From positions 717,028 to 781,027 of the forward strand of contig QANU01012846.1 of assembly GCA_003254905.1 (NCBI GenBank): a stretch of 64,000 nt of DNA, in the 5' to 3' direction. Under the pieces are notes generated by a model. The model worked only from the letters and a program-made list of their open reading frames with translations. It searched no databases and had not been told where the DNA came from. This stretch comes from Nissolia schottii (Eukaryota > Streptophyta > Magnoliopsida > Fabales > Fabaceae). A program made the translations under genes and the position numbers. Shown one piece after another: positions 10,260 through 23,509 of the stretch (within the stretch, counting starts at the first letter, position 1; every line of letters begins with the position of its first letter).

Positions 10260-13200
10260 TTTTGTAACTCATAAATAAATAATAGTTTCATATGAAAAAA
10301 TTTCAACAAGATTTCTAGTCAATAACTAATTAATGTTGATACAAAAGTAATTAACTTGATGCTCAACTTCATTAATAATGAGTAAGTTAAGAAAGAGTGG
10401 AAACCTACCAAAAAAGAAAAGAAAGAGAGGAAAAGAAACAAAAAATAGATGGTGAGATGATATATAATGTGAGTTTCATGCTAAGGAAATGTTAAATCAA
10501 AACTTTTGCTTATCTTTAACGAAAAGATTTGATAGGATAAATAGACCCAACAACAACTTAATTAATTGATGTTTTTCTATGACTTTGAACAGTGTAAAAT
10601 CTTTATGATTTGGTCGTATTGATTAAAACAACATTAACCTAATTTCGTACGAAGCATCGTGGGCAAAACCCATCTCACAAGACAAATCACGAATTTGTTG
10701 TCTAGTTTGATCACGGCTTTAAAATTTCGTCACGACAGAAATTCTTTAGCAAAAAAGCATGCTAGGGGAGCTGATAGTGATATCTCAAATTTTTGTTGTT
10801 TGTATAATTAGCAACTAGATAGCTTAGCTAGAGACTTGAAAAAAAAACTAACGTGCTTTCATTATTCCATCATGTAATAGGGATTTGCATAAAGTTAAAG
10901 GACGTGAGTTAGGTAAATTACAAAGTACAGCCAATGAAAAAGTGCCAAGTGGGCCGACCATAATTTTCATGGAAGGTTCATGGGAAGGAGGCTTCTCACG
11001 TTGGGTACAAATCATGTGAACCCGAAACAATGAAAGCGATCCACTTCATGCATGTACGAACATTCTTTCAAAGGATAACAACAAAGAACAATAGATATGG
11101 CATAATTAATTAAAGGCTAAAGAATTATGAAATGTGATTACATTTTCTTTAAGTACAAAATATCAAAGAATCATTCAAACCTATTTGGAAAATTTGTTTT
11201 TGGCATGCATGCAATGCCTTGTCCGAAATTTGTTGTCCCTCGCTACTATAACGTGTGTTTGGGGGAAACTCCGTTTTCCTTTTTCTATTTTTATATGTGC
11301 ATATTCTCTGCGAATTCGTTAAACTTTTGATTCCATAAATACTTTAATTAGACTCTGATAAATTGTGAAACATTTTTTTTTTTAAAAGTATAGTTTTCCT
11401 AGGAGGTGAATCCACGTTACCAATTCATTGAGATTTATTTATGAGTTAATTATTTTTCAAGGTCACCATTTTTATGTCCTATATATTTCAAATCGACTAC
11501 TAATTTTTATTAACTTCAAAAGCAACTATTGACTTTCAAATTTTTCAAATGTGATTATAAACTAGTTATTAGTTGGTTTATATTTTACCGAAATTATGCT
11601 AACAAATATACATAACTCATTCTTCAGTTTTGAATAAAAATTGAGAATACAGGTAAAATATGTAAATATCCCTATATATTGAGAATTTTTTTTAAACCTA
11701 GTTTGAGCCATGGGCGCGAATATTTAAATCTGGTTTCGAACAGAAAATACTTAAAATATAGTTTAAAATGGATAGCTATCATCACTTTAAGAAGTTCTGC
11801 TTATTTTCTCACCAGTAATGCTAACAAAATGAGTAGGAAGGACTAATAAGTGGCAGCAATAATTCAAATTTCCAAAAGCTACACGTATTTTCCAAAGAAG
11901 AGGATAATCAGTGCAATTTTGGCACACTTACAAGCATACGCCTAAGTTGTTGTATACGTTGGAGGGGAATCGAGAACTAAGGTGAAGGCTCTACAAACCA
12001 CTACATGTGAGAGTGATTTTATGTCAATGATTATAAGTAATTAAGCTAAGCTAGGTAATTAAGCTAAGCTAGATGGTTTAGATTGCTGATTTTATAATAA
12101 ACGTTATATACTATAATTAACCGGAACACTGAATTGAGCATAAAATTGTGTCCTATAATTGCGGCAAAAGCTGTCTACCTCCTCTCACACATTGCTTAAT
12201 TTGATCAGATCACTCTAAAGATTGATACCAAGACGAAGGAAAATGGAAGGGGCCATTAATTAATGAATTATGAATGATATTAATTTTGATGTACGTAAAA
12301 TGAGTGAGGCCTATAAATAGATACAACTTGTCCCTTGCAGCACTGTATATCTATCCCATTAAACACATGCGCCACATGGGTGGGTGAAATGAAACGCGTT
12401 TGCATCTTTTAGGCAACATTATATTTTGCCACTCAGGTCAGGGGCTCAGGACCATGCATGAGAGTCACCCTAGCCAGTCCCCCACCGAAACCCATCCACA
12501 AATACGAAATGACAAAGAAGAGAGAGAGGCCCCCATGCAATCAAATGCTAAAAGCACCCTTCAGGGTTAGGACATAATCCCCAGCTCTCTACTTTGGTTT
12601 TTTTTTTTTTCCTGACCCAACCGGTAGGTACTTGGCAAAGAATGGCCACACATTTATGCATGACAGGGAGGTGTGTTATCTAGACTCCTTAAGCATCAGA
12701 CACTCTGTTAACTCACCTTTTCATCCACTATTAATTGGATGATTTTTTATTAAAAATCCATCCATAATAAATACAAAAATAAGTCAACACAACGTATCAC
12801 ATTTAATGAACACAAATAACATTTTTCTATGTAACAATATTTGTGAAATTTTTGAGTTAAAAAAAGCAACTACATCCCATAGGGTAAGGGGAGAGGAGTG
12901 CACAATCCATCACTTTATTCTGATTTATCAGTGAGAAACAACTCTTTTTTTTTCCTATAATTTCTATCACGTAAAATATGAGATATAAGAGACGGTATTT
13001 ACTATATAGGTATCATAATTGAATTTTAAGAGTGACGCCGATCAAATAAAATCAACACTACAGTCAATTAAAAAATATCTATACTAATAGTACAAGTAAC
13101 ATTTTGTTCTCTTTCCTTTCAAAGAGTCTTGACCCTTGTTTTAATAGAAGTATTTGAAAAAAAAAAAAAGAAAAAGAAAAAAAGGAGGAGGGATTATTCA

Positions 13201-14034
13201 AAGAGCATCTGGAGGCAGAAAATTGGGTGGCAATAATAATAACTACTGGGGCATTAGTAGTACAACTATATAGCCTCCATAGAGGAGACAGGTTGACGGC
13301 TTGGGATTCCAATAAATGTTGCTAGCTATATGTACAAATTAAGGTCCCCAAGTCCCCCATTTCCCACATTATACAGGTTATATTCATATAATTTACATGA
13401 TCCCTGCATTTTTCCGGAAAAAATTTCCAGGGCCAGACAAAAGGAAAATAATTCGTTACCCCAAAATGTCCATATAGGCCCTGAACGCCCGTGCTCAGCT
13501 GCCACAACTCTCTCAGACCCCAAACAGGCCCTATTTCCGGGAAAATCCAAAGACGGGGGGCCATTTCCCCCTCTTCCACGCTTTACCCTTAACTACAATA
13601 TTTTTTTACTGCAGTTAAAATAAATAAACAAACTGAACATGTCATAAAGTGTATAGGGCCGTTGCACAATTCCATTTGTTTGCCACTACACAAGTAGTAC
13701 CAAGGGCCAATAAATCAATCTCACACACACACACACACACATATATGTATATGCCGAGACCCTAGAAATTTAATTAAATAAATAGAAACGGTAGTAATCA
13801 ACATAGATGCATGGATGCTTATTTGGAATAATCGTTCTTACCACTAATTAACAACACATGATTAACGATATGAAATTAAAATTTGTGGTGGGGGGGGGGG
13901 GGGAAAATTAGGTTACAAATTAAGTGCAAGTCATGCCCGCCCCCCCCTCCCTCCATTAGTTTTCTTGGAAAGACATTAGCCATGCAAATTAAGTGGTAAA
14001 ATTAACTGCTCCTACACTTGCACTAGCTAGCTAG
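10260..14034. other. Intergenic stretch downstream of the SPL8-type gene
   Basis: AT-rich sequence with no recognisable coding region. Visible items are a TATA-like CTATAAATAG at 12311-12320 with no supported gene after it, a CA microsatellite at about 13723-13740, and a G homopolymer near 13889-13902. Short open frames around 10848-11030, 11127-11330 and 13079-13623 resemble no family. Confidence 0.6.
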
Positions 14035-15711
14035 CTACCCGCTTGAGAAAAACAGTGGGCTTGAAGTTGTCGATGGGCTTGTGCTTTGGTACGGCCTCTG
14101 CCGGAAATAATCCGGGGGCGACACCGCCACCGTCACCGACGACGAGGACTGGGCTCCGGAGTCCGGCGGGGACCCTGTTGCAAATAGAGAGAAAAGAGAA
14201 TATAAATCGTTAATGCAACAGAAAGCCTTTGTTTAAAACGAAAAATCTATTAAATAATAGTTTAAATTAAAAAAGAAAGAGTTTAAGGTCGTACTCGCAA
14301 CGTTATCCAAATTAGTAGGCTGAGATTTGTGGATATCTTGAGTTGGCTGCTGCGACGTTTTTCTTCTGCGGCGATTGTGATCTGCCAGCCTCTTTCTGCA
14401 GCTGCGCTTTCCATTATCGAACTCCGATAGGAGATGGAACCTGCACGCACGCACGCACACGCATCCATCCGAAACCGAATAATTAACTGAGCAAATTTAA
14501 ATAGTAAAAGAATATACAGTTAATTGGTGTTTTAAATTGGTTAATGGTACTAACTAAAAGGAGCAAGTACGTAAGTGGTAAAGTAAAACTGAAAGTGGGA
14601 GCGAACAAATTAAGAAACATGGTCCGTAGGGACGCAATTGCCCTCGGGATTTCCCCCCCGCGTACGGCAAGCTCAATCATTATCGTCAACACTCCTCCCA
14701 AGGGGTACTTCCGTCTTTGCGACCCCAAACCATCAATTCTGGGAACTAAACCACTTGGAAAGGTGCTTGCCCTAGTTCCCGCACACACATTCCTAATTTG
14801 GTGACCAATATGATGAAATTAACATAACAACCCGAACCCGGGGCTGCAATTTCAGGGTGGTTAGAATTTTGAACCCAAGAGATTAACCAACATACATTAG
14901 GACTCCAAAGTGTGAAAAGGAAATGTCAGGCAAAGCAAGAGAAATGAGTCAATGAAAAGAATTGGAGGGGGGGGAAAGGACGGAAGTGCCCCGGGTGTGT
15001 AGGCGTCAACCTGCTGCATTGCTGGCAGAAGCGCTGGGTCAGGCCCATGGTGATGACGGTGGAGGCCTTGGAGTGGAACTCGCAGACCTTGTGGCGGCGG
15101 TGGTAGTGCTTGGCCTGGGACAGATCAGCATTGCACCCCTCCGCCTGGCACCGCGGGGAGTTGGTGGAAGCCGTCGAGCCCTGTTCGGGGGGCCTGGACC
15201 GGCGGTAAAGGCGGCTCACGAAGTCGTCCTCGGAGGAGGTGGAGAAGTAGGTGCGGCCCCCGAGGTTGAGCCCAATTCGGGAGCCCACGAAGTCCACGGG
15301 CCGGCCCACGTGGACGTCCTCCGACTTGGGCACCAGCATGAACCCGGGGGCGGGCCCGCAGCGGGGGTCGAGGGAGAGCGGGGCCTGGGGCTGCGGAGGC
15401 GGGTAGGGGTTCGAGGACGCGCCCTGGTAGGCGCGTGGGTCGAAGAAGGCGTGGTGGACGTGCTGCTGGTGGGCTTGCTGTGGGGCGAAGTGGTGGGAGA
15501 GGTCCATGTTGGTGGTGGGCCCGGGCCCATGCAGGAAGTGGTCAGGCAGCAGCGAGTGGGAGGCGTAGTGCTCGAAGATTTGCCGGTGGTGGTGGTGGTG
15601 GTGGCCGCCTTGCTCGGAGGATGGCGGGACGACGGGCCCCCCTCCTCCTCCTCCGTCTTCGTTCCCCGTGAGCATTACGCTCGATGGGTTCCCCCATTCG
15701 TATTCCAACAT
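14035..15711 (-). CDS. SPL8: SBP-box transcription factor, SPL8 type
   Basis: A nuclear DNA-binding regulator; the family binds GTAC-core promoter motifs, and Arabidopsis SPL8 controls anther and ovule development. Exons (minus): 15711-15011, 14440-14295, 14174-14035; splice sites are GT-AG, total 987 nt and 328 residues, close to Arabidopsis SPL8. The start [11 protein letters not shown] matches the SPL8 N-terminus. A His run lies at about residues 37-42, and the conserved [11 protein letters not shown] block at about 146-156. The SBP domain begins at residue 188 with a C...C...H...H zinc site ([16 protein letters not shown]); the second site (CEFH...CQQC) continues across intron 1, which splits an Arg codon at CSR|F as is usual for SPL genes. 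The bipartite nuclear signal (KRSCRKR...NRRRRK) is in exon 2. The C-terminus ends SPLFFSSG. I see no miR156 target, as expected for SPL8. It appears intact. Confidence 0.95.
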
Positions 15712-16144
15712 CTCTCTCTGAAAAGAAAAAGAAGGAAAATTAAATAGCGCTTTACACACAAGGGAAATTGGAGATTGGTTTCTTTTGTGTGGGTGCGGTA
15801 TTGTATTTTAGAAAGGAAGGGGAAAAGAAAAGGTGTTACCGGTGGCAGCAGTAGTTGGTGCTTGAACTCAGTGGGATTCTGTGTTATCGCAAATACCGAA
15901 AGCCCTAACAATATGCAGAAGGGCTATGGCTCTGCTCTCTGGTTCCCCCCCTTCTTCCCTAGCTACCTAGCTGCTCTCTCTAATGGCGTGTACATTAAGT
16001 CTCTCTCTCTCTCTCTCTTTCTCTCTATGATGTCTCTCACACACACACTGTTTTTATTTACCCTCTCTGCTGCTACTAAATGGATGTGTGTTTAAAAGAT
16101 CTCACTTTCACCTTCAAAAAGCTGAACCCTTTTGTCCCCTTCCC

Positions 16145-16184
<40 letters not shown>

Positions 16185-17025
16185 AAATATACAAAATAAA
16201 TAAATAAATAAATAAATAAAGTTACTCTCTTTTACTCCCCTTCCTCTACCCTTCTCTCTCTTTTTCTATAGGTGAGATGTGTGTGTGAATGTGAGTGAAA
16301 CTGATAGAGTTTTTAAGAGGTGAGAGGCGGCTTGTCGCAGAGAGTGGGTAATTGGTGCCCAACTGTACTGCTATTAGGGTATATACGTTAGTGAGTGAGT
16401 GAGTGAGTCTCTCTTGAAATTCAAAATTACCACTTTACCCAGGTGAAACACTCCCGCGTTTGAATAAAAATTTATATATTTCAACCACTCAAAAGTATTT
16501 ATAATCATATTCACAGAGTGTGACAATATTCATCACACTTTCATTTTTACAACCAATCTCAGTCTTTGAGTATAGATGTTGACGGGTAATGCTTTTAAAT
16601 TATTAAAATAACTTAACTCTACTGCAATTAACTCAACGCCCTCCCTAAATAAATAAATAAATAATTGTAATTATAAATTGTCACGTTGAATGTACTCTAA
16701 GTCGCATAATAAATAATATTTTGTTAAAATATTACCATGCGTTAATAAGTAGATAAGAATTTCTCCCCAATTAACTCGGCTCTAACAATTACCCAAAAGT
16801 TTCTCTCCAATTAACTCTATAAGCGTATGTCAAATATGACACTCTAACAACTAGGCAAGAATTTCTCTCCCCTTTAATTTACTCTAGGATGCCTTAGCTA
16901 CGAGGGTCAGGTAAGGGAGTAAGAGCCAAATAAGTTAGAGGAAGGAGCACGATCAGTGTTGGGTAGTAGCAGTGTAGCAATAATAAACCCCTTGTAATGC
17001 GAAAAAAAATATTAATTAGCAGAAA
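15712..17025. promoter_or_regulatory. 5' flank of the SPL8-type gene with simple repeats
   Basis: The upstream and 5'-leader region of the minus-strand SPL8 gene. It is rich in CT on the plus strand, hence GA in the gene's sense: a (CT)n run at about 16000-16020 and a longer one at 16148-16183. An (AAAT)n run lies at 16197-16219, and a second at about 16643-16664. Pyrimidine/GA-rich leaders are common in plant regulatory genes. I did not fix a TATA box or transcription start. Confidence 0.5.
16148..16183. repeat. (CT)n microsatellite
   Basis: A run of about 17 CT dinucleotides in the 5' flank of the SPL8-type gene, followed closely by an AAAT tetranucleotide run. Confidence 0.9.
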
Positions 17026-17033
17026 CTACTAAT

Positions 17034-17616
17034 TAGGATGGGAACAAGCCAAAACTCATCTGTTAATTATTAAAAACTATTTTTTTTAGCTTGATCTGAC
17101 CTATTTAAAAGGTCTGTCCTGGCATGGAGCCTGATAAGCCTGCATGTTTTTTATTATCAAAAATATTTTATTTGGTCTGTTATTGTGGTCTATTATATAA
17201 TCAATAACACAACATTCAATAATAATAATCAACCATCTTTTAAGATCTAAGCCCAAAACATACAAAATCAATAATATCTAAATACCTTTCTGGATTTAAG
17301 TCCGAAACATCACCTAAATTATATTAATAAATATGATTGCATAAAATATTACAAAAAGTGATATTAATTTAGTGGTTAAGGCATTGCCTTAATATGGTGA
17401 TTGTCTTCAGTTTGAATTCAAGTGAAGATAATTTAAGTTTTTTTTAGTAAAATTCATATGAACATATTTATAAACAGGTCGGTCTGATAGACCTAACAAA
17501 CTTTTATAATCATATTGGCCTGATCTCTTTATTAAAACATGATTTAAAAAAGATTTGAGCCTGAACTTTTTTTTTAAACAAATCCTACCAGATCGTCTGA
17601 CCTATTCCCACTCGTA
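17034..17616. mobile_element. hAT-like MITE with perfect 8-bp target duplication
   Basis: A 583-bp AT-rich, non-coding element with ends TAGGATGGGAACA and (inverted) TACGAGTGGGAATAGG, an imperfect terminal inverted repeat around GTGGGAA/ATGGGAA. It is flanked by CTACTAAT at 17026-17033 and again at 17617-17624. An 8-bp duplication and TA-G-rich termini are diagnostic of the hAT superfamily. It carries no transposase, so it would be non-autonomous. Confidence 0.75.
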
Positions 17617-17624
17617 CTACTAAT

Positions 17625-18069
17625 ACAAACAAGAAAGGAAACCCCGTGTAGGTTGGGAAGGGGGGAATGAATGAATGAAAGAAAGGTGAGAAGGGGATTA
17701 TTAACCTCAAGCGCACAAGGTAGAGGGTGACATTAAATTTTGATGGGGCCCACGATCTGTTTTTTGAGTTTGGGTCTACTTGATCAGTGGCCCAAGCCAA
17801 AGACGGAAGATGTCATGATTAAATTCATATATGGTGAGGTGGATTTTGTGATTGCCTTGTTTGAATCTTCGCTTTCTTTGCTTTTGTATAACACAACCCT
17901 TTATCTCGTTTTTGAACACTTGAAAGTGACTCTCTAGGATAAGTGCAACTATGTGTTTCATTATTTCAGTGTAATTGCTATGCTGTTTCTGTGTTAAAAA
18001 GCCGTCAAGCCATGTGATTGTTCTCTGCGCAAATAAACTTTAGGGACAATCAATTATGGAGTTTTCTTA
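17625..18069. other. Intergenic spacer between two DNA transposons
   Basis: No gene recognised. Short overlapping frames (17585-17800 minus, 17740-17937 plus) resemble no protein family. Confidence 0.6.
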
Positions 18070-18078
18070 GTTAAACTC

Positions 18079-19054
18079 AAGGTTATCAAGGTTAAAGAAA
18101 CTCGTGGAGTCTCCGTAAACTCGGATCGTAAACTCGTACAAGTTTACCTATTATTAAAAAAATATTAAAAAATATTTTAAAAAACTATTATGCTACAAAA
18201 ATATATTTAATAAAAATTGAAATTCATAAATATTTTTTACTCCATAACAAAGCACAAATAAAGATGAAATATATGAGTTCTAAGTTCAATTCATACATAA
18301 TACATAATACATATGTTTGAACCAAAACATATCCTTCTCCACATAAACTTAATGACAAGCAAAATCTATCAACACAAGAGAGAGGCGGTGTGTTGAGAAA
18401 CCAACATAGCAAATGTATATGAAGAACAATGTCACTCATTCTTAATAGAAGTAGCCTGCTTCGAGCCGACAACAAAGAATTCAGTGATGACTTTGAGGGG
18501 CATGCCCTTTGTTTCTAGAACCTTCAAGAATACAAATATCCAGGAGATGACACACACAACAGCATAAACACTGAAAATACCGGTGAGTCCCATAGTACTA
18601 AGCATCACAGGAAGTGAGTATGTGATGATGATGTCTCCAATTCAAAACACTAAAGCACAGATAGCGATGCAAAGGCCATGCACTGTAATAGGAAAGATCT
18701 CTGAGAAAAGGATGAAATACATATGATGGATTAGTGACAGAGCACGATGGAGGAGCACAACGGAGCACGATGGAGCACGATTGCAGGCGCAGCTATGAAT
18801 GACAACTTTGAAACACTCAAACGACTGAAATCTAAAAACTCAGAGACGTGCAAAACGACGTCATTTTGCTTATTTTGTCCTTAAAAAAATCACAACTGTG
18901 ATAAACTCGTGAACTCGCAGTAAACTCGCGATTTTATGCGAGTTTACACGAGTTTACCCAAAAATAAGTTTACATGCGAGTCAGCCTGATTTTACTACCT
19001 AAGAACGTAAATTCGTATGAATTTACAAGTTGAAACATGATTTTGATAACCATG
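18079..19054. mobile_element. Pack-MULE-like element carrying a sugar-transporter gene fragment
   Basis: A 976-bp element whose ends share GGTTATCAA in inverted orientation, followed on both sides by many AAACTCG / CGAGTTT repeats pointing inward. It is flanked by GTTAAACTC (18070-18078) and GTTAAATTC (19055-19063), a 9-bp duplication with one mismatch, as expected for Mutator-like elements. Inside lies a fragment of a host gene (18432-18724) and no transposase. The exact ends are uncertain by a base or two because the two termini differ outside the GGTTATCAA core. Confidence 0.65.
18432..18724 (-). pseudogene. Captured C-terminal fragment of a tonoplast monosaccharide transporter
   Basis: The minus strand reads FSEIFPITVHGLCIAICALV, then after an in-frame TGA (18642-18644) IGDIIITYSLPVML, ISWIFVFLKVLETKGMPL and ends in NE-stop at 18432-18434. 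This is the last two or three membrane helices and the PETKG-type motif of the MSSP/TMT group of major-facilitator sugar transporters, about 95 residues of a family of roughly 730. The TGA stands where relatives have Trp, and the PETKG proline is replaced by Leu. It lacks the rest of the gene and lies between transposon ends, so I call it a captured pseudogene. Confidence 0.8.
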
Positions 19055-19063
19055 GTTAAATTC

Positions 19064-21189
19064 GTTTAGAACTGCCATAAAATGATTTGAGTTTACTTTC
19101 TAAAATGATTCGGTTTTAATTCATTTTTGTAAGGTTTGGATCTATATATGATTCTTACTCTTAATTAATGAGTCTGTGTAGTAGTCTTTTACTTTGAATT
19201 TTTAAAGAACGTGATGTCTTTTCGTCCGTAAGTTGGGATTCGAATTTGTAACTTTATCTCAAGGGAGTGAAGTTATTTACTGCCGCAGTTCGCTATTTAT
19301 GATTTTTTTTTTCTTTTAAAAGAAATATAATTTGATTTGACACCATTAAATTCACTTACTAGTGGTTTCGTTTGGTTTCAGTCCAAAAGGAGAAAAAAAA
19401 AAAAACATAAGTCCTAAATCTTCCGTTATTAAGGATACTCAAGCGTGGTTAACAAAGGAAACTTTTCACTAAACTAATATTAGGAAATTAGAACTTGTAA
19501 AAATATGTGATATGATTATTGACGGATCAGATTATTTTATCACATCTAAACATATAGCTACTTTATATTTGTTAAAATTTTAACTATTTATTTTTACTAA
19601 ATAATATTACTCTTTACAAGATTGCTCTAGAGTTTGTTTGTAAAATGACTAAAGAACTCTAAAAAAATCTTTCAATACTTTTCAAATTAAGGAAAAACAT
19701 TAAACTGTTAGCAAGAATTTTCATTTATGTTAAAAAGAAATGAAACTTAAACAATAATCGAAGTTTTTTTTAATTAATTAAAAACACGTCTAAAAACTTA
19801 AAATAATTAGTCATTTTTTAAAAAATAAATCCCCAAAATATATTTAAATATTTTTCTATAATTAAAAGATCATTTTTTTTAGAAAAAAGAAAAGAATGCT
19901 ACTACTTCATAAATATTTTTTCATTTCATAAAAAAAATCAATTTTAACTACCTATAAAAACAACCACACTAATTAAATATAACCACACTAAATTAATATT
20001 TAATCAGAAATTCTCCATTATGTAAATCTAATTGTTGTTTTTGCACAATCTCCAAGGACAAAAAGCATACTACGTGAGTAATGTGTTTGATTGACTGACT
20101 TGCCGTTTACCTTCGGTGGGGTTATAAGTCTATTCAGGAATCAGCGGTGATTATCATTGCATTTTATTTACACAGAAAAAAAAAAGGAAAAAAAAAAAAA
20201 AACTACTAAGGGCATATTGAATTCAGTACTAGTAAACTACTACATGTTGACATTTTGCTAGACAGGGTCACGCAGGTCAAGCCTTCATTTTAGCTATAGC
20301 AACGAACAGAATGGTGACATTTCAATATTATGAACAGTACACTTAGACAAACATGCAGGCGCGCAATATTATTCCTTTTTCAAACACTGATGAGTTAGCT
20401 AGCCATAGTTCTTCTTCATATGTATATATACATACACATGCTCCTTGGTTGGAGACCAATTTTTGAAGCCTGAAAGGAGAACAAGGCATATGATTCCCTT
20501 CCTTATCTCCAAAAGAGAAAAATCAAAATCAGACTGCGAAAGCATATATAATTGATCACATGTAGCACATATATATGTATATATTTCTATGCAAAATAAA
20601 ATAAAAACAAAAAGATAGAGAGAAATATTTGAGGGGTAGATGCTGAATGTGTCAAAGATTTGAAAGAAACAGTAGCCAATTAATGAAGCGGGGTTTGGGC
20701 ATTAGATCTAGTGGTGATGGTGCATCCACATTGAGAAGAAGGGGGGGAAATGATGTGTCAATTCAAGAGAGTCCACGAGTCAAACTGTAGGGACCTTCTT
20801 TGGCCCCAGAAAAACCACATCCCCCATCATCCCATGCCATGCGAACCACGTTCAGCCGGAATTTCAGAAACAATCACGTGGCCTCACTGCGTAATGAGAC
20901 CATGAGAAGAGCTAGTAAAACCCCTTTTTTCTTCTTTTTAAACTATTTAATTCTAATTCTTATCTTTAAAATTGTAAGTTGACTTCAAAAGAGATTATGA
21001 CACTATTTAAAGTTACAAATGTAATTGTTACATTATTTGAGAATGTAATTCACTTGTTATCTTAACTTTATTTATAATTGTAGATGTTGTTGCAATTTCA
21101 GTTACAGTCTTAAAGGGTGTTATAACTCATTTTATAACCTTAATTATTATCATGTTTAATATGAAAAATCAGTAAAATCTTCATGACAC

Positions 21190-21220
<31 letters not shown>

Positions 21221-23454
21221 TAAAAAACTAATTTCACCTATCACATATAATAAGGAGAAGGTCAATTGAGCGTTAACTCTCTCTCTCTCTCTCTCTCTCT
21301 CTTCTTTTTTTCTATTTTTTTTACCTTAGAAGAATATTGTTATATTTTTGGATATGTAATTTAACAATGCTTAAAAAAAAGGTAACTAAGTTTATTAAGA
21401 AAAAGAAATTACTATTTTTATCAGGAGGCAAGTAAAAGTGTACCAAAAATCAAGAGAGAAGTAAAACAAATTAACAAATTATTTCAGTTATTTTTAAGAA
21501 ATAGTAAACCCAGAAAATAAAAATAAGTACAAGTTTTTCTTATTTTTGTTACTTTTATTAACCTAAAATAAAATATAAAAAGAAGAAATGAAAATAGAAA
21601 TTTAATTGATCATCGGTGATTATTTATAAAAAAAAATTAGGCTAAAGTACAATTTTACATATAATTTGGGGTAGAGTGCAATTTTAACAAATCTTAATGA
21701 TTATTTATACAACTTACCATATAATATTTATTGATGAAATTAAATTAAGCTAAACAATACAGTTTTTTAAATAATTTGTATTCAGAGTCTATAAGACTCT
21801 ACTTAATTTTAGCTCGGTTTATTGTGAAAAATATCTCTCCTAATGTTTTTTATTTTTAATTCATAAGGCTTGAACTTGAGAATTTATTTAAACAAGAAAA
21901 AGTGTAAAACAATTTGAATTAACCCAATGTTATAAACTAAAAACTATCTTTCACTAGTTAGCTTCTAATAATAACAAAAGGGATTGTGTTGCCAAAAAAA
22001 CAAAAGAAACACACCATATATTTATTTACACAAAATCATCATATGAAGATATAAATTACTCAGCGAGAAAATGTATTATATTTGCTATAACTTAATTAGT
22101 TGTCTAGCTCACATCATCAATTGATCACATAGAGGTCAATTAATTTACATATTACATATCTCAGTAGATTGCTGCTCTGCAATTTACTGACCTCAATCAA
22201 GCTAGCTAGGTTCTTCGGGTTCCAATTGATGACAATTATAGAAGTGTGTGGCAGAAGTCCCTATAGGTTTCCCCACTCGGGTTAATCTGTAGCTATCTAT
22301 GTATTTATCAATAATGTCTTGTGCATTAGCAACCTATTCTTAATTCCGTACTTGTGCAATTATTCTGTCGTCCTTCGGACCATATGTTATAACCAACATA
22401 TGAATGGCATATATAGGCCCCACCAATGAAGCCCTCCAAAGGTTCATTAATCACCTCACCTTGTTGCAAAAGAAATTACGATGGAGAACAAAGGACAAAT
22501 TAAGGATAAAAGAGAAGGAAAAAAAAAAAGGCTAAGTAAGTAGGTTTCCCTTTCTTTCCCATGTTTACAACAACCTTCGTTGCAATGTACCTTGCGTAAA
22601 TTTTAATTTTCGACGAATTTGCAAACTTGATTAATTTGTAGTAGCAATTTTACACCGAGTAAATGTGAGAGGCGAATAGTCTAAGATAACTGGTAAAACG
22701 TCTTACTCGTACGTACCAATCGGGTGTGCGCGATCGAGTGAGAGGTAAATTAATAAACAAAATCTATGGGGTGAAATAATTAAATTTAAAAGGTGAAAAG
22801 GGGGCTAGCGGTAAAGGCATATATGTGTATGTGGAAACTAGTTTATATATATAAGGAACCTTCCGTGGGGCTGAATCAAATTTCACCTTACAATAATGTT
22901 TGATCACTTTGAGAAGACAGAAAATGATCGGTCGATGCCTGAGAAAATGTGTGCTTGCAAGTACTCACTGGCGAGCGCAGTAGTCCTTGGTGTTGGGACG
23001 ATGTATGTCCTAATTGACAGCAATATGGTAAGTAAATAACTGCTTGGACAAAAAGGCTCTGCTCACCGGTAATCATCATCATATTCATATGTGTGTGTTA
23101 GGGAAAAAGAGTATGCGCCTCACCTGAATTTTGTTGGAATAGGCTATGGAAGTAGGTGTTAAGATACACGAGACATTCAATTCCCTCTGATTAAGTTCTT
23201 GGAGAGATAATTCTTAATTATATGGTATCAAAGCTTGCCACCAATTAAGTGGTTTAGACTCGAGTTTGATCATTGTCTTTCTTATTTTTCTTTTTAAGAT
23301 ATTTTTTTTCTTCATGTTTTAAGTTAAAAGAGTTATTACATGAAAATGTGCATTGAAATATAAAATTATTCAATTATTCTTACTCTATAATTAAAGCTTT
23401 TTATAGCCATGATTTTAAAGGGTAATTAGAGTTGGTCATGTATTTTTTTTTAAC

Positions 23455-23509
<55 letters not shown>

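Noticed and set aside
12311-12320. TATA-like box with a GC-richer stretch after it, considered as a gene promoter
   Set aside because: No open frame, splice pattern or RNA structure follows it that I can support.
14962-15747. A 261-residue plus-strand open frame opposite SPL8 exon 1
   Set aside because: It is an antisense shadow of a GC-rich exon, Gly/Val-rich, without domain or known relatives.
22888-23088. A short minus frame and a TATA-like box on the plus strand just before it, considered as a small gene or microRNA precursor
   Set aside because: No known mature microRNA sequence or clear stem could be found, and the frame resembles nothing.
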